Source of the DNA: an uncultured Oscillospiraceae bacterium
GTDB taxonomy: Bacteria; Bacillota; Clostridia; Oscillospirales; Acutalibacteraceae
Direction: 5' to 3'
DNA length: 5,764 bases
Assembly: GCA_902478455.1 (NCBI GenBank)
Contig: CABSLJ010000157.1
Location: 1-5,764 of the forward strand
The first letter of the stretch is position 1. Each line of letters opens with the position of its first letter. Of this stretch, positions 1 through 5,726 are shown piece by piece. Both the position numbers and the translations under genes were made by a program. Below the pieces are notes generated by a model. It was not told where the DNA came from. It searched no databases and was given only the letters and a program-made list of their open reading frames with translations.

Positions 1-1
1 C

Positions 2-343
2 ATTAATCTTTCTAATATTGTGTTATCGAAGAAAAGAACACTTCGACCAGATTCAGGCCTAGTAGGTATCCCTGACGAAGAAATCAGTCGGAGAGCTAGA
101 GATAAATCCTTATCCGGTCAGGAACGAAAAAAATATCAAACCGAAGAGAAGCAACGTCAATTAAGAAATAAACAGAAGCGTCAAAGCAATATTTATCTTG
201 ATCCCAGCATACCTGATAATGAAGTGTTGTTGATAGATGATACATGTGGTGATTACGCTCCTAATGCAACCACTGCTATTGGTGTGGGAGCAGGATTCTC
301 CGTGATTGTCTGGGATTACATGCTGTTTTTTGCCATACCATAA
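2..343 (+). CDS. C-terminal end of a possible polymorphic (Rhs-like) toxin, 5' partial
   Basis: The reading frame is open from the window edge to the TAA at 341-343, giving about 113 residues. The first possible start, GTG at 20, has no ribosome binding site, so this is most likely the tail of a larger gene. The visible protein has two parts. First comes a strongly charged, helix-prone stretch (GIPDEEISRRARDKS, later RNKQKRQ). After an acidic linker comes a hydrophobic C-terminal segment of about 20 residues (from AIGVGAGF to the end), long enough to cross a membrane once. A charged block with an RNxQKR motif followed by a hydrophobic tail recalls C-terminal ends of Rhs/WapA-type polymorphic toxins as I remember them; this is resemblance, not an identified family. 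The next gene starts 13 bases later and encodes a HEAT-repeat protein, a fold used by some immunity proteins. No catalytic motif is visible. It could equally be an unrelated membrane-anchored protein. Confidence 0.5.
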   Translation: MNLSNIVLSKKRTLRPDSGLVGIPDEEISRRARDKSLSGQERKKYQTEEKQRQLRNKQKRQSNIYLDPSIPDNEVLLIDDTCGDYAPNATTAIGVGAGFSVIVWDYMLFFAIP

Positions 344-348
344 GGGGG
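344..348 (+). promoter_or_regulatory. Ribosome binding site that sets the HEAT-protein start
   Basis: A run of five G (in AAGGGGGTG) lies 8 bases before the ATG at 357. The in-frame ATG at 351 is only 2 bases from the run and the GTG at 348 overlaps it, so 357 is the best start. The site directly follows the stop of the upstream gene, which suggests the two genes share a transcript. Confidence 0.6.
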
Positions 349-356
349 TGATGTAT

Positions 357-1001
357 ATGGAATCTATAGAGAATTATTTAGATATACTATATAACATGGA
401 AAATCAAGACCATATAACGCAATCGGAAATTTTGTTATTAAAGGACTTATCACATCATAATGATGACGAAATAAGAACATATGTGGCACGAAACCTAGGT
501 TTATTCTATTCATATGAGGCAGAAGCCATTCTTGTATCGATGATAAACGATAAAAACGAGCAAGTAAGGACCGAAGTATGTGACTCTTTAGGGAACAGCA
601 AATCGAAAGATATCCTGAAAGTGCTTAAACCTAAAATATTTGATCATTATTTTCTAGTTCGCGGTTATGCTGTTCTATCTATAGCGGATATAACGTTAAA
701 GGCTGGGATAGATGTGGATATTAGAAACTTCTTACAAGTTAGTTTCAGAAAAGAACGTAGCACATGGGTTCAAATAGCTTACGCACGATCTCTTTATCTT
801 CTAGGAGAAAAAGAAATGTTATCATTTTTGTTGGAAAAACTTAATCACAGGTATTATTCAATTAGAATTATGGTTGTGCGGTCTCTAGGAGATATTTTAA
901 ATGAGTCCAATCAGCAATTAATTTTGTCCTCACTACAGAATAGACTCTTAATAGAAAAAGGGGTTAGTGTACAAAGAGCCATCGAAAGCATTTGTAATTA
1001 G
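357..1001 (+). CDS. HEAT-repeat protein, possible immunity protein
   Basis: A complete 214-residue protein starting MESIENYLDILY, with no signal peptide or membrane segment, so probably cytoplasmic. It is built from about five helical repeats of HEAT type. The signature second helices are DDEIRTYVARNLG (about 36-48), NEQVRTEVCDSLG (67-79), YFLVRGYAVLSIAD (98-111), STWVQIAYARSLYLLG (135-150) and YYSIRIMVVRSLGDI (166-180). HEAT repeats form curved scaffolds that bind other proteins and have no catalysis of their own. The gene follows the possible toxin tail after 13 bases on the same strand and ends just before a hairpin terminator, so the two probably form one operon. HEAT proteins occur as immunity proteins in polymorphic toxin loci; that role is inferred here from position only. 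The fold is well supported, the function is not. Alternative: a free-standing HEAT scaffold protein. Its AT-rich composition contrasts with the germination genes and suggests acquisition. Confidence 0.8.
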   Translation: MESIENYLDILYNMENQDHITQSEILLLKDLSHHNDDEIRTYVARNLGLFYSYEAEAILVSMINDKNEQVRTEVCDSLGNSKSKDILKVLKPKIFDHYFLVRGYAVLSIADITLKAGIDVDIRNFLQVSFRKERSTWVQIAYARSLYLLGEKEMLSFLLEKLNHRYYSIRIMVVRSLGDILNESNQQLILSSLQNRLLIEKGVSVQRAIESICN

Positions 1002-1019
1002 TCACGCGGATTTGATTTT

Positions 1020-1060
1020 ATGCCAAGCCACCTATATTTATGTGGCTTGGCATTGCTTTG
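1020..1060 (+). terminator. Intrinsic terminator after the HEAT gene
   Basis: A perfect 12-bp inverted repeat (1020-1031 with 1042-1053, core TGCCAAGCCAC/GTGGCTTGGCA) encloses a 10-base AT-rich loop. A moderate T-rich stretch (TTGCTTTG) follows on the plus strand. It lies 18 bases past the HEAT stop codon. The T-run is interrupted, so efficiency may be modest. The minus-strand side has no T-tract. Confidence 0.75.
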
Positions 1061-1120
1061 TCCGGACATTTTGAGTTTTTCAGCGCTTTTTTAAGGACGT
1101 TACTACGGGTTTTGACACGG

Positions 1121-1155
1121 AAAAGCCGCCATCAGGATAGCCTTTCAATGGCGGC
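1121..1155 (-). terminator. Intrinsic terminator at the end of the integrase remnant
   Basis: Read on the minus strand, GCCGCCAT (1155-1148) pairs with ATGGCGGC (1132-1125) around a 15-base loop, followed at once by TTTT (1124-1121) and CC. The 5' arm encodes Ala-Ala-Ile of the recombinase tail and the TGA stop (1134-1132) begins at the edge of the 3' arm, so coding sequence and terminator overlap. Since no good terminator is seen directly after the GerC gene, this one may also end the germination-operon transcript. Confidence 0.7.
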
Positions 1156-1587
1156 CCGCAGTGCATTGATGTCCCGGTGGATATAGGTGTTCGCGGTCAC
1201 TTCGTAATCATCGTGACCAGCCAAAGTCTGGATGTCTTCGCTCCTTGCCCCGGCGGCAGAAAACTTTGTGGCAAAGGTATGCCGTGGGGCATGCGGGGAA
1301 AGGCGGCGAATTCCGATTGTCGCCAAAGCCGGATAGTAGAATTCGCGGCGGAATTTATCCGCTGTATAGGAGTTTCCATCGTCTGTGCATATGATTTTGC
1401 TCCTCCAAGCGTCCCAATAAGTCTTGTGGCGCGGCGTACCGGAAAAAACTCCGCCGGAACAATAAATGGCTGCCGCAACCTGATACGGCGCTTCCTCCAG
1501 CCGCTGATCCGTCTGCTGTTTGTACTCAACCAACATTGTGCGCTGGGGCGATGACAGTGCAGGCGGAAGACGCGCTGCGCCCGCCGT
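1132..1587 (-). pseudogene. Tyrosine recombinase (phage-type integrase) remnant, C-terminal catalytic half
   Basis: Tyrosine recombinases integrate and excise mobile elements using the catalytic set Arg, Lys, His-x-x-Arg, His/Trp and Tyr. Counting from the ATG at 1536, this 134-residue stretch shows HAPR (H82, R85), GHDDYEVT (H108) and ANTYIH with the nucleophile Y118, then the usual short C-terminal helix ending in ERLS. The first catalytic Arg and the whole N-terminal DNA-binding half are missing. The ATG at 1536 lies inside the catalytic domain and has no evident ribosome binding site. The same frame stays open further upstream (ARLPPAL, which fits the strand before this region in relatives) until the GerC stop codon at 1590-1588. 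So the remnant is joined directly, and in frame, to the end of the germination operon. It should be inactive. It may mark one edge of an integrated element, perhaps the one that brought in the AT-rich genes to its left. Confidence 0.8.
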
Positions 1588-2724
1588 TTACAGCGGATTG
1601 ATTTCCTGACCGATGCGCTTGACGCTGACCGAGATGTCCGTCCGGATGTCTGCGGTCGCAAAGACCTCCGCCCAGTTGCTTTCCACCGTCTTGAAGTAGC
1701 CGGGGTCGCTGTTGAGCAGTCTGCGGCCGAAGTCGAGAATGTCGGTGTGCAGGGTGTCTGCCAGGATGTGGAGGGTGCGGTCGATCAGCTCCTGAAAGCG
1801 TTCCTCAAGCGCCTTTTCCAGCACGTCGTAATCGCGGTTGGGCAGGTTTTCGTCGGTAATATAATCTATCTCATAGATGTTTGCGTCCACGGAAACGGAC
1901 ACGTCAAAACATGGCGTATCCTCCCTGACGGACGCGCGCACCTCGCTTTGCGTGTGCTGGATCGCGTAGGTCACCATGCCGACGCCGGGGACCTCGACCG
2001 CCTCGGCGCCGCCCTCGATGTCACCGGAGAGCAGCAGAAAGCCCTTGGTTTCGTCCGAATTGAGATAACCGACGAGTTTGTCCTCCCGGAAGACCGCCGT
2101 GCCGTCGGCGACGACCTGCTGGTTTTCCCCATCGGTCTCAATGTGTGCGGAAGCGGCGAAGGGCTGGGCGAAGCGGCTCTTCAGATCGCCTGCGAAGGTG
2201 AGCAAGTCGACCGGTTGCACCTTGGAATTGGTTTCCCCGGAGGTGGCGATGTCGGCCAGAACGTCCGCCTTGACCAGCTCGTCGTTATACCGGCAGCTCA
2301 TCAGCTCGCGCGCGGTGCAGCCGTGCGCGACGAGCACCTGCACGGTAGGCCGGGACTCGGGATAGCGGATGAAGGGATCAATCAGCTGAGACACGCCCGT
2401 CTTGGCCGCTTCCTCTCCGATGATCAGGATCAGGTTTTGTGAGAAGAGACCGTCTTTGCCCGTCCGCAGGGAGAGGTTGTCAAACGCCTCGAAGACCGAG
2501 CGGCCGGTGGTGGAGACGACGTCGATGTTATCGGGCTCAGATTCGCCCGAGGCCTCGGCGTTGAAGATGTGGAAGGTGACCTCGTAGAGCTCATCTTTGA
2601 CATCTATGCCGATCCCCTTGACCAGAACGCGGTCGTTGAGCTCTATCGCGCCTGAGCAGCCGGAGGAACAGATCGTGAATATCAGGCATACCGTCAGGAG
2701 CAGGGCTGTCCATTTACGCTTCAT
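1588..2724 (-). CDS. gerAC: Ger(x)C-family spore germination lipoprotein (receptor C subunit)
   Basis: C subunit of a GerA-type germinant receptor, a lipoprotein on the outer face of the spore inner membrane needed for receptor function. The 378-residue length is normal for the family. Starting from MKRKWTALLL there is a short basic start, a hydrophobic core and a lipobox-like SSGC with C23 as the lipid-carrying residue. Family signatures follow: ELNDRVLVKGIGID (28-41), GRSVFEAFDNLS (74-85), a central FSQNLILIIGEEAAKTG (94-110), ADGTAVFREDKLVGYL (206-221) and the C-terminal SVSVKRIGQEINPL. The start at 2724 is preferred over an upstream in-frame TTG at 2760 because it gives a clean signal peptide and has AAGGAGAG 8 bases upstream (2740-2733). 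It overlaps the B-subunit gene by 11 bases. The usual WDxRE after the lipidated Cys is replaced by SGAIE. The symbol reflects subunit type and gene order; which germinant is sensed cannot be told. Confidence 0.92.
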   Translation of the reverse strand: MKRKWTALLLTVCLIFTICSSGCSGAIELNDRVLVKGIGIDVKDELYEVTFHIFNAEASGESEPDNIDVVSTTGRSVFEAFDNLSLRTGKDGLFSQNLILIIGEEAAKTGVSQLIDPFIRYPESRPTVQVLVAHGCTARELMSCRYNDELVKADVLADIATSGETNSKVQPVDLLTFAGDLKSRFAQPFAASAHIETDGENQQVVADGTAVFREDKLVGYLNSDETKGFLLLSGDIEGGAEAVEVPGVGMVTYAIQHTQSEVRASVREDTPCFDVSVSVDANIYEIDYITDENLPNRDYDVLEKALEERFQELIDRTLHILADTLHTDILDFGRRLLNSDPGYFKTVESNWAEVFATADIRTDISVSVKRIGQEINPL

Positions 2725-3808
2725 GCGCTTTTCTCTCCTTTCCGCCGCGGATGAAATCAAGAATCAGGAGAAGGATGGGGATCACTAGGGTGACGACCAT
2801 GGTGCAGCCGAAGATGAAATAGAGGTTGTAGAGAAAACGGGACACCGCCCGGACCTCCACGGCGGTCAGGCTGACGGCGACGACAACCGCCGCGCCCAGG
2901 AGGATGGAGACGCGCGCCGCCTTTTCTCCCACAAGCCGCTTGATGCTCAGGGAGAACAGGTAGAGAAACAGCGAAATTTTGACGAACAGGCCCATCGTCC
3001 AGATGCCGATATACAGCGCGTCCATCCGCTGAAAGACCCCAAGCTGAGCGACGTTTGCGGCCGCATAGATGGGGAACATCTGTGTCTTGAGATAATCGCC
3101 CAGCGCGCCGACCACCACCGTGATCACCAGCGCGATGCTTGCATAGACGCAGGTATTCCAGGTGATAAAGCCCTTTTTGAGGTTCCCCTTGGCCAACGGC
3201 ATCAGAACGGCCAGCGCCGGCAGGCAGGAGGAGCGCCCGAGCATGAGCAGCACCCCCTTGACGGACTGCTCGGGTCCGTCGTAGAACACAGGGGTGAAGT
3301 TGATGGGATTCACCTCGCTGACCAGCGCGCAGATCAGGAAGACCATGGAGGCCAGAATGAGGAAAAAGATAATCCCGGAGGTGCGGGCCAGCGCCTCAAT
3401 GCCCTTGAAGGCGCCGTAGCAGGCGGAGAGCGCCACGGCAATCGAGAGCAGCAGCAGGGAGGTTCTGGGATTCATGACGTTCGAGACGAAAAGGTCGTAG
3501 AGTGAGAGGGTATAGCAGCAGACCAGCAGATAATAGAGCCCGTAAACCACGCCGACCACAGCGCCGAACCGCCCCAGAAGGAAATAGGCATCGTCAATCA
3601 GATTCAGGCCGGGCCGCCGGCTGTACAGCCAGTAGATTGGAATGAACAGAACAAAGATCAGCACAAAGGAAATCCCGGCGGAGACAATGTGGTCCCACAT
3701 GCTGTCGCCGCCGGAGAGCAGCGGATTGTAGGTGAGATTGACCACCATCCGGCTGATGAAAAGCATGCAGAACAGCTGGGAAACGGAGATGAGCGGTTTC
3801 TTGGTCAT
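2714..3808 (-). CDS. gerAB: GerB-family spore germination transporter-like protein (receptor B subunit)
   Basis: A 364-residue integral membrane protein of the spore-permease family, related to APC amino-acid transporters. In germinant receptors the B subunit is thought to bind the germinant. It begins MTKKPLISVSQLF and has about ten hydrophobic segments, for example at about 11-26, 40-60, 80-100, 117-134, 144-164, 218-236, 265-288, 300-316 and 328-352. The typical late motif FPIYAAANVAQLGVFQ, then RMDALYIGIW (about 245-270), is present, as is the charged NLKKGF loop. The ATG overlaps the stop of the A-subunit gene in an ATGA (3808-3805), with AAAGGGG 8 bases upstream (3823-3817), which points to coupled translation. 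The end overlaps the C-subunit start. No frameshift or deletion is visible. The substrate pocket cannot be assigned by eye, so the germinant is unknown. Confidence 0.94.
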   Translation of the reverse strand: MTKKPLISVSQLFCMLFISRMVVNLTYNPLLSGGDSMWDHIVSAGISFVLIFVLFIPIYWLYSRRPGLNLIDDAYFLLGRFGAVVGVVYGLYYLLVCCYTLSLYDLFVSNVMNPRTSLLLLSIAVALSACYGAFKGIEALARTSGIIFFLILASMVFLICALVSEVNPINFTPVFYDGPEQSVKGVLLMLGRSSCLPALAVLMPLAKGNLKKGFITWNTCVYASIALVITVVVGALGDYLKTQMFPIYAAANVAQLGVFQRMDALYIGIWTMGLFVKISLFLYLFSLSIKRLVGEKAARVSILLGAAVVVAVSLTAVEVRAVSRFLYNLYFIFGCTMVVTLVIPILLLILDFIRGGKERKAHEA

Positions 3809-5352
3809 GGACGGCGCCCCTTTCTGTGCTCAAGATTGGAACCGGGCATGTCCTGAATGTCGTTGGCCTTCCTGGATAGGGTCTTCCATCCGGCACGGAC
3901 GGCGACGTCCCGCATGCCGAAAAAGCTGAAGGGACTGACCGGGGCCGTGTAGGGGATGCCGTAATTTTTCTTTGCGCAGAGATTAACAAGAACGACCGAG
4001 AACAGCAGCATGATCCCCCAAACGCCCAGCGTACCGCCGACGATGATGAAGACCATCCGCAGAATAGCGACCGGCTCATAGAGGTTGGGGATGACGTAGG
4101 AGGAGATGGCCGTCAGCGCGACCACCATTAGAGTGGGGCCGCCGATGAGTCCCGAGCTGACCGCCGTTTCCCCGATGACCAGCGCGCCCACAATGCTCAC
4201 CGCATGGCCGAGCGGCCGCGGCAGGCGCAGACCGGCCTCGCGCATGACTTCATAGATAAAATGGATCAGCAGGGTTTCGAGCATCAGTGGGAAGGGAGTG
4301 GTGGCGATGGCGATGGCCACTTTGTTGAGCAGCGCGTCGGGCAGAATTTCCGGATGAAAGGTAGCGAAGGCCACATAAAACGCAGGCAGCAGGGTGGCGA
4401 TGAAAAAGGAAAGGTATTTCAGCCACCGCGTAAAGGTGGCGAAAAAGGGGCGGATGGCGTAATCGTCCATGTTCTGAAAATATTCGACGAACAAATAGGG
4501 GACGATGAGCACGTTCGGCGTGCCGTCTACCAGCACGGCGACGCGGCCCTCGCTGATTTTTCCGCAGACGGTATCCGGCCGTTCGGAGAAGCCCACACTG
4601 CTGAAAAGCGACAAGTCCCGCTCTTCCTCCAGATAGGGAGAGACGTATCCGGCGGCCATAACGGTTGCAAGATTGGTGTTACGCAGGCGGGCTCGGATGT
4701 CCTGAAGGACCTCGTCGGAAACCTCGTCGCGCAGATAGCACAGGCAGACGTCGGTCTGACTGACCGAACCGAGCTTCATCATCTCAAATTTCAGCTTGGG
4801 GTTTTTGATCCGCCGGCGGATCATGGTGATGTTGATGCGGATGGGCTCGACGAACCCCTCCCGCGAACCGCGCTGCATGACCTCCGAGGTCGGCTCGGAA
4901 ATGCCACGGAAGCTGAAGCCCTGAATGCCGATGGCGAGGCCGAAGGGGCAGCCATCCAAAAGCAGTAGGGCAAAGCCGGACATGGCGAACTGAAAGGCCT
5001 CCTCAAAGGTGACAAACTGCACCTGTTCGGACGTTCCCAGCGCCTGGTCGCGCAGCACGCTGAACTTGGCCTGCGGGCCGAGCTCCGCCGTGTCCGCGCC
5101 GGCAACGGGATTGAGTACGCTGGCGGCGAGCACCTGCTTGTTGATCATCCCCTCCATGGTGATGACGGCGGCCGGCGTGCCGGTGATGTCCATCTCACGG
5201 ATGGTCAGGTCGGAGCTGCCGTCGAACTCCCGGCGGAAATAGACGAGATTCTCCAGAAGAGAAGCCCGGAGCAGGGTGCTTTCCGGCGGAGGACTCGCCG
5301 GTCCGGTAGGCCCCGTCAGGGCGAGAATTTTTTCTTTCAAGAATCGAAACAT
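3805..5352 (-). CDS. gerAA: GerA-family spore germination protein (receptor A subunit)
   Basis: The 515-residue A subunit of a GerA-type receptor; family members form oligomeric channels in the spore inner membrane that release ions when germinant is sensed. The N-terminal soluble domain (about 1-300) carries GSSDLTIREM (45-54), GSREGFVEPIR (162-172), RRRIKNPKLKFE (179-190) and SEGRVAVLVDGTPNVLIVPY (267-286). The membrane domain (about 310-460) contains LPAFYVA, the segment LGHAVSIVGALVIGETAVSS (381-400), SSYVIPNLYEP and a last hydrophobic stretch before KKNYGIPYTAP. A hydrophilic tail of about 40 residues follows. I chose the ATG at 5352 because GGAGG sits 7 bases upstream; the in-frame GTG at 5382 has no such site. 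A short Gly/Pro-rich stretch (GPTGPASPPPE) near the N-terminus is unusual. The gene leads the operon, and its stop overlaps the B-subunit start. Such operons are normally made in the forespore under sigma-G, but no clean sigma-G promoter was found here. Confidence 0.95.
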   Translation of the reverse strand: MFRFLKEKILALTGPTGPASPPPESTLLRASLLENLVYFRREFDGSSDLTIREMDITGTPAAVITMEGMINKQVLAASVLNPVAGADTAELGPQAKFSVLRDQALGTSEQVQFVTFEEAFQFAMSGFALLLLDGCPFGLAIGIQGFSFRGISEPTSEVMQRGSREGFVEPIRINITMIRRRIKNPKLKFEMMKLGSVSQTDVCLCYLRDEVSDEVLQDIRARLRNTNLATVMAAGYVSPYLEEERDLSLFSSVGFSERPDTVCGKISEGRVAVLVDGTPNVLIVPYLFVEYFQNMDDYAIRPFFATFTRWLKYLSFFIATLLPAFYVAFATFHPEILPDALLNKVAIAIATTPFPLMLETLLIHFIYEVMREAGLRLPRPLGHAVSIVGALVIGETAVSSGLIGGPTLMVVALTAISSYVIPNLYEPVAILRMVFIIVGGTLGVWGIMLLFSVVLVNLCAKKNYGIPYTAPVSPFSFFGMRDVAVRAGWKTLSRKANDIQDMPGSNLEHRKGRRP

Positions 5353-5359
5353 CAGAACA

Positions 5360-5364
5360 CCTCC
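5360..5364 (-). promoter_or_regulatory. Ribosome binding site of the germination operon
   Basis: On the minus strand GGAGG (within TGGAGGTG) stands 7 bases before the ATG at 5352. This fixes the A-subunit start at MFRFLKEK and rejects the GTG 30 bases upstream. Confidence 0.85.
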
Positions 5365-5407
5365 ATCTGGATTAATTTTCACAGAAGGAGGCGGGAATAT
5401 GCGAGCA

Positions 5408-5440
5408 GGCGGACGGCCGCCACATTTCTTTTTTCATTTT
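5408..5440 (+). terminator. Possible attenuator: GC hairpin followed by a T-rich run
   Basis: GGCGG (5408-5412) pairs with CCGCC (5417-5421) around a 4-base loop. After ACA comes a T-rich run with a block of six or more T at 5427-5434. The shape is that of a weak intrinsic terminator on the plus strand. No plus-strand gene lies upstream within this window, because the neighbour is read in the opposite direction. If it works, it would sit in the leader of the DUF421 transcript. The five-pair stem and three-base spacer make it uncertain. Confidence 0.35.
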
Positions 5441-5494
5441 GTATGCCGTCGGAATAAATTGATTCCCATTGCCAACAATACGGACGGTGATAAT

Positions 5495-5726
5495 ATGACA
5501 ATTTCTCTCCTGCGGACTTTCCTGCTCTACATAGTCATTATTTTGGCTGTGCGGCTGATGGGAAAGCGTCAAATCAGTGAATTGCAGACCTCCGAGCTGG
5601 TGGTTACCCTACTCATTTCAGACATCGCGGCCATCCCCATGCAAAATACCGGTCAGCCGCTCGTCAGCGGGCTGATCCCCATCGCCGTGCTCATCTGCTG
5701 TGAGATTCTCGTCTCCGCCCTGATGC
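5495..5726 (+). CDS. DUF421-family (YetF-type) membrane protein, 3' truncated by contig end
   Basis: The first 77 residues match the N-terminal membrane domain of DUF421 proteins: a first helix (ISLLRTFLLYIVIILAVRLM), then the family signature GKRQISELQTSELVVTLLIS, then DIAAIPMQNTGQPLVSGLIP and a third helix (about 59-77). DUF421 proteins are found in many spore formers; some members, such as the 2Duf protein encoded with spoVA2mob, are in the spore inner membrane and affect heat resistance. The role of this one is unknown. The start at 5495 fits where relatives begin and has GGTGAT 3 bases upstream, matching the end of the anti-Shine-Dalgarno partner. An in-frame ATG at 5399 with a stronger site would add 32 residues. 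The gene is divergent from the ger operon. The frame stays open to the window end, but the residues after M77 (VSYTHLTLPTNR and the residue before it) come from adapter sequence and are not real. Confidence 0.85.

Larger units (their letters stand above)
5353..5494. promoter_or_regulatory. Divergent control region between the ger operon and the DUF421 gene
   Basis: These 142 bases separate two genes read away from each other, so promoters for both should lie here or just beyond. I could not find a convincing one. On the plus strand TTTTCA (5431-5436) and TAAATT (5455-5460), 18 bases apart, make only a weak housekeeping-type match. On the minus strand, CATATTA (5497-5491) and CATACAA-like hexamers fit a sigma-G -10 box in part but lack a well-spaced -35. 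The region also contains a strong plus-strand Shine-Dalgarno with an ATG and a hairpin with a T-rich run, described separately. Confidence 0.4.

Noticed and set aside
306..356. Upstream TTG start for the HEAT-repeat protein
   Set aside because: It would overlap the previous gene by 38 bases with no ribosome binding site; the ATG at 357 has a G-rich site at proper spacing.
1562..1585. GGCGG/CCGCC inverted repeat just past the GerC stop as the operon terminator
   Set aside because: The stem is only 5 bp with a 14-base loop and no T-run follows on the minus strand.
1197..1661. 154-residue minus-strand frame overlapping the integrase remnant
   Set aside because: The recombinase motifs (HAPRHTF, GHDDY, ANTY) are in the other frame; this one is Arg/Ser-rich and shows none.
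1747..2442. 231-residue plus-strand open frame
   Set aside because: It lies wholly antisense to the intact GerC gene, shows no family motif, and is the kind of long antisense frame common in GC-rich DNA.
3594..4079. 161-residue minus-strand open frame across the GerA/GerB junction
   Set aside because: It is out of frame with two clear family members and its Arg/Ser/Pro-rich translation is typical of a shifted frame.
4204..4968. 254-residue plus-strand open frame
   Set aside because: It is antisense to the well-conserved GerA gene and its low-complexity Gly/Asp/Gln-rich translation matches nothing recognised.
5391..5500. Sigma-G promoter for the ger operon
   Set aside because: CATATTA (5497-5491) is a good -10 match and others match in part, but none has a GHATR-like -35 at 17-18 bases, so I do not annotate one.
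5372..5572. 66-residue minus-strand frame upstream of GerA
   Set aside because: It is antisense to the DUF421 gene and the divergent control region, has no good ribosome binding site, and resembles no family.
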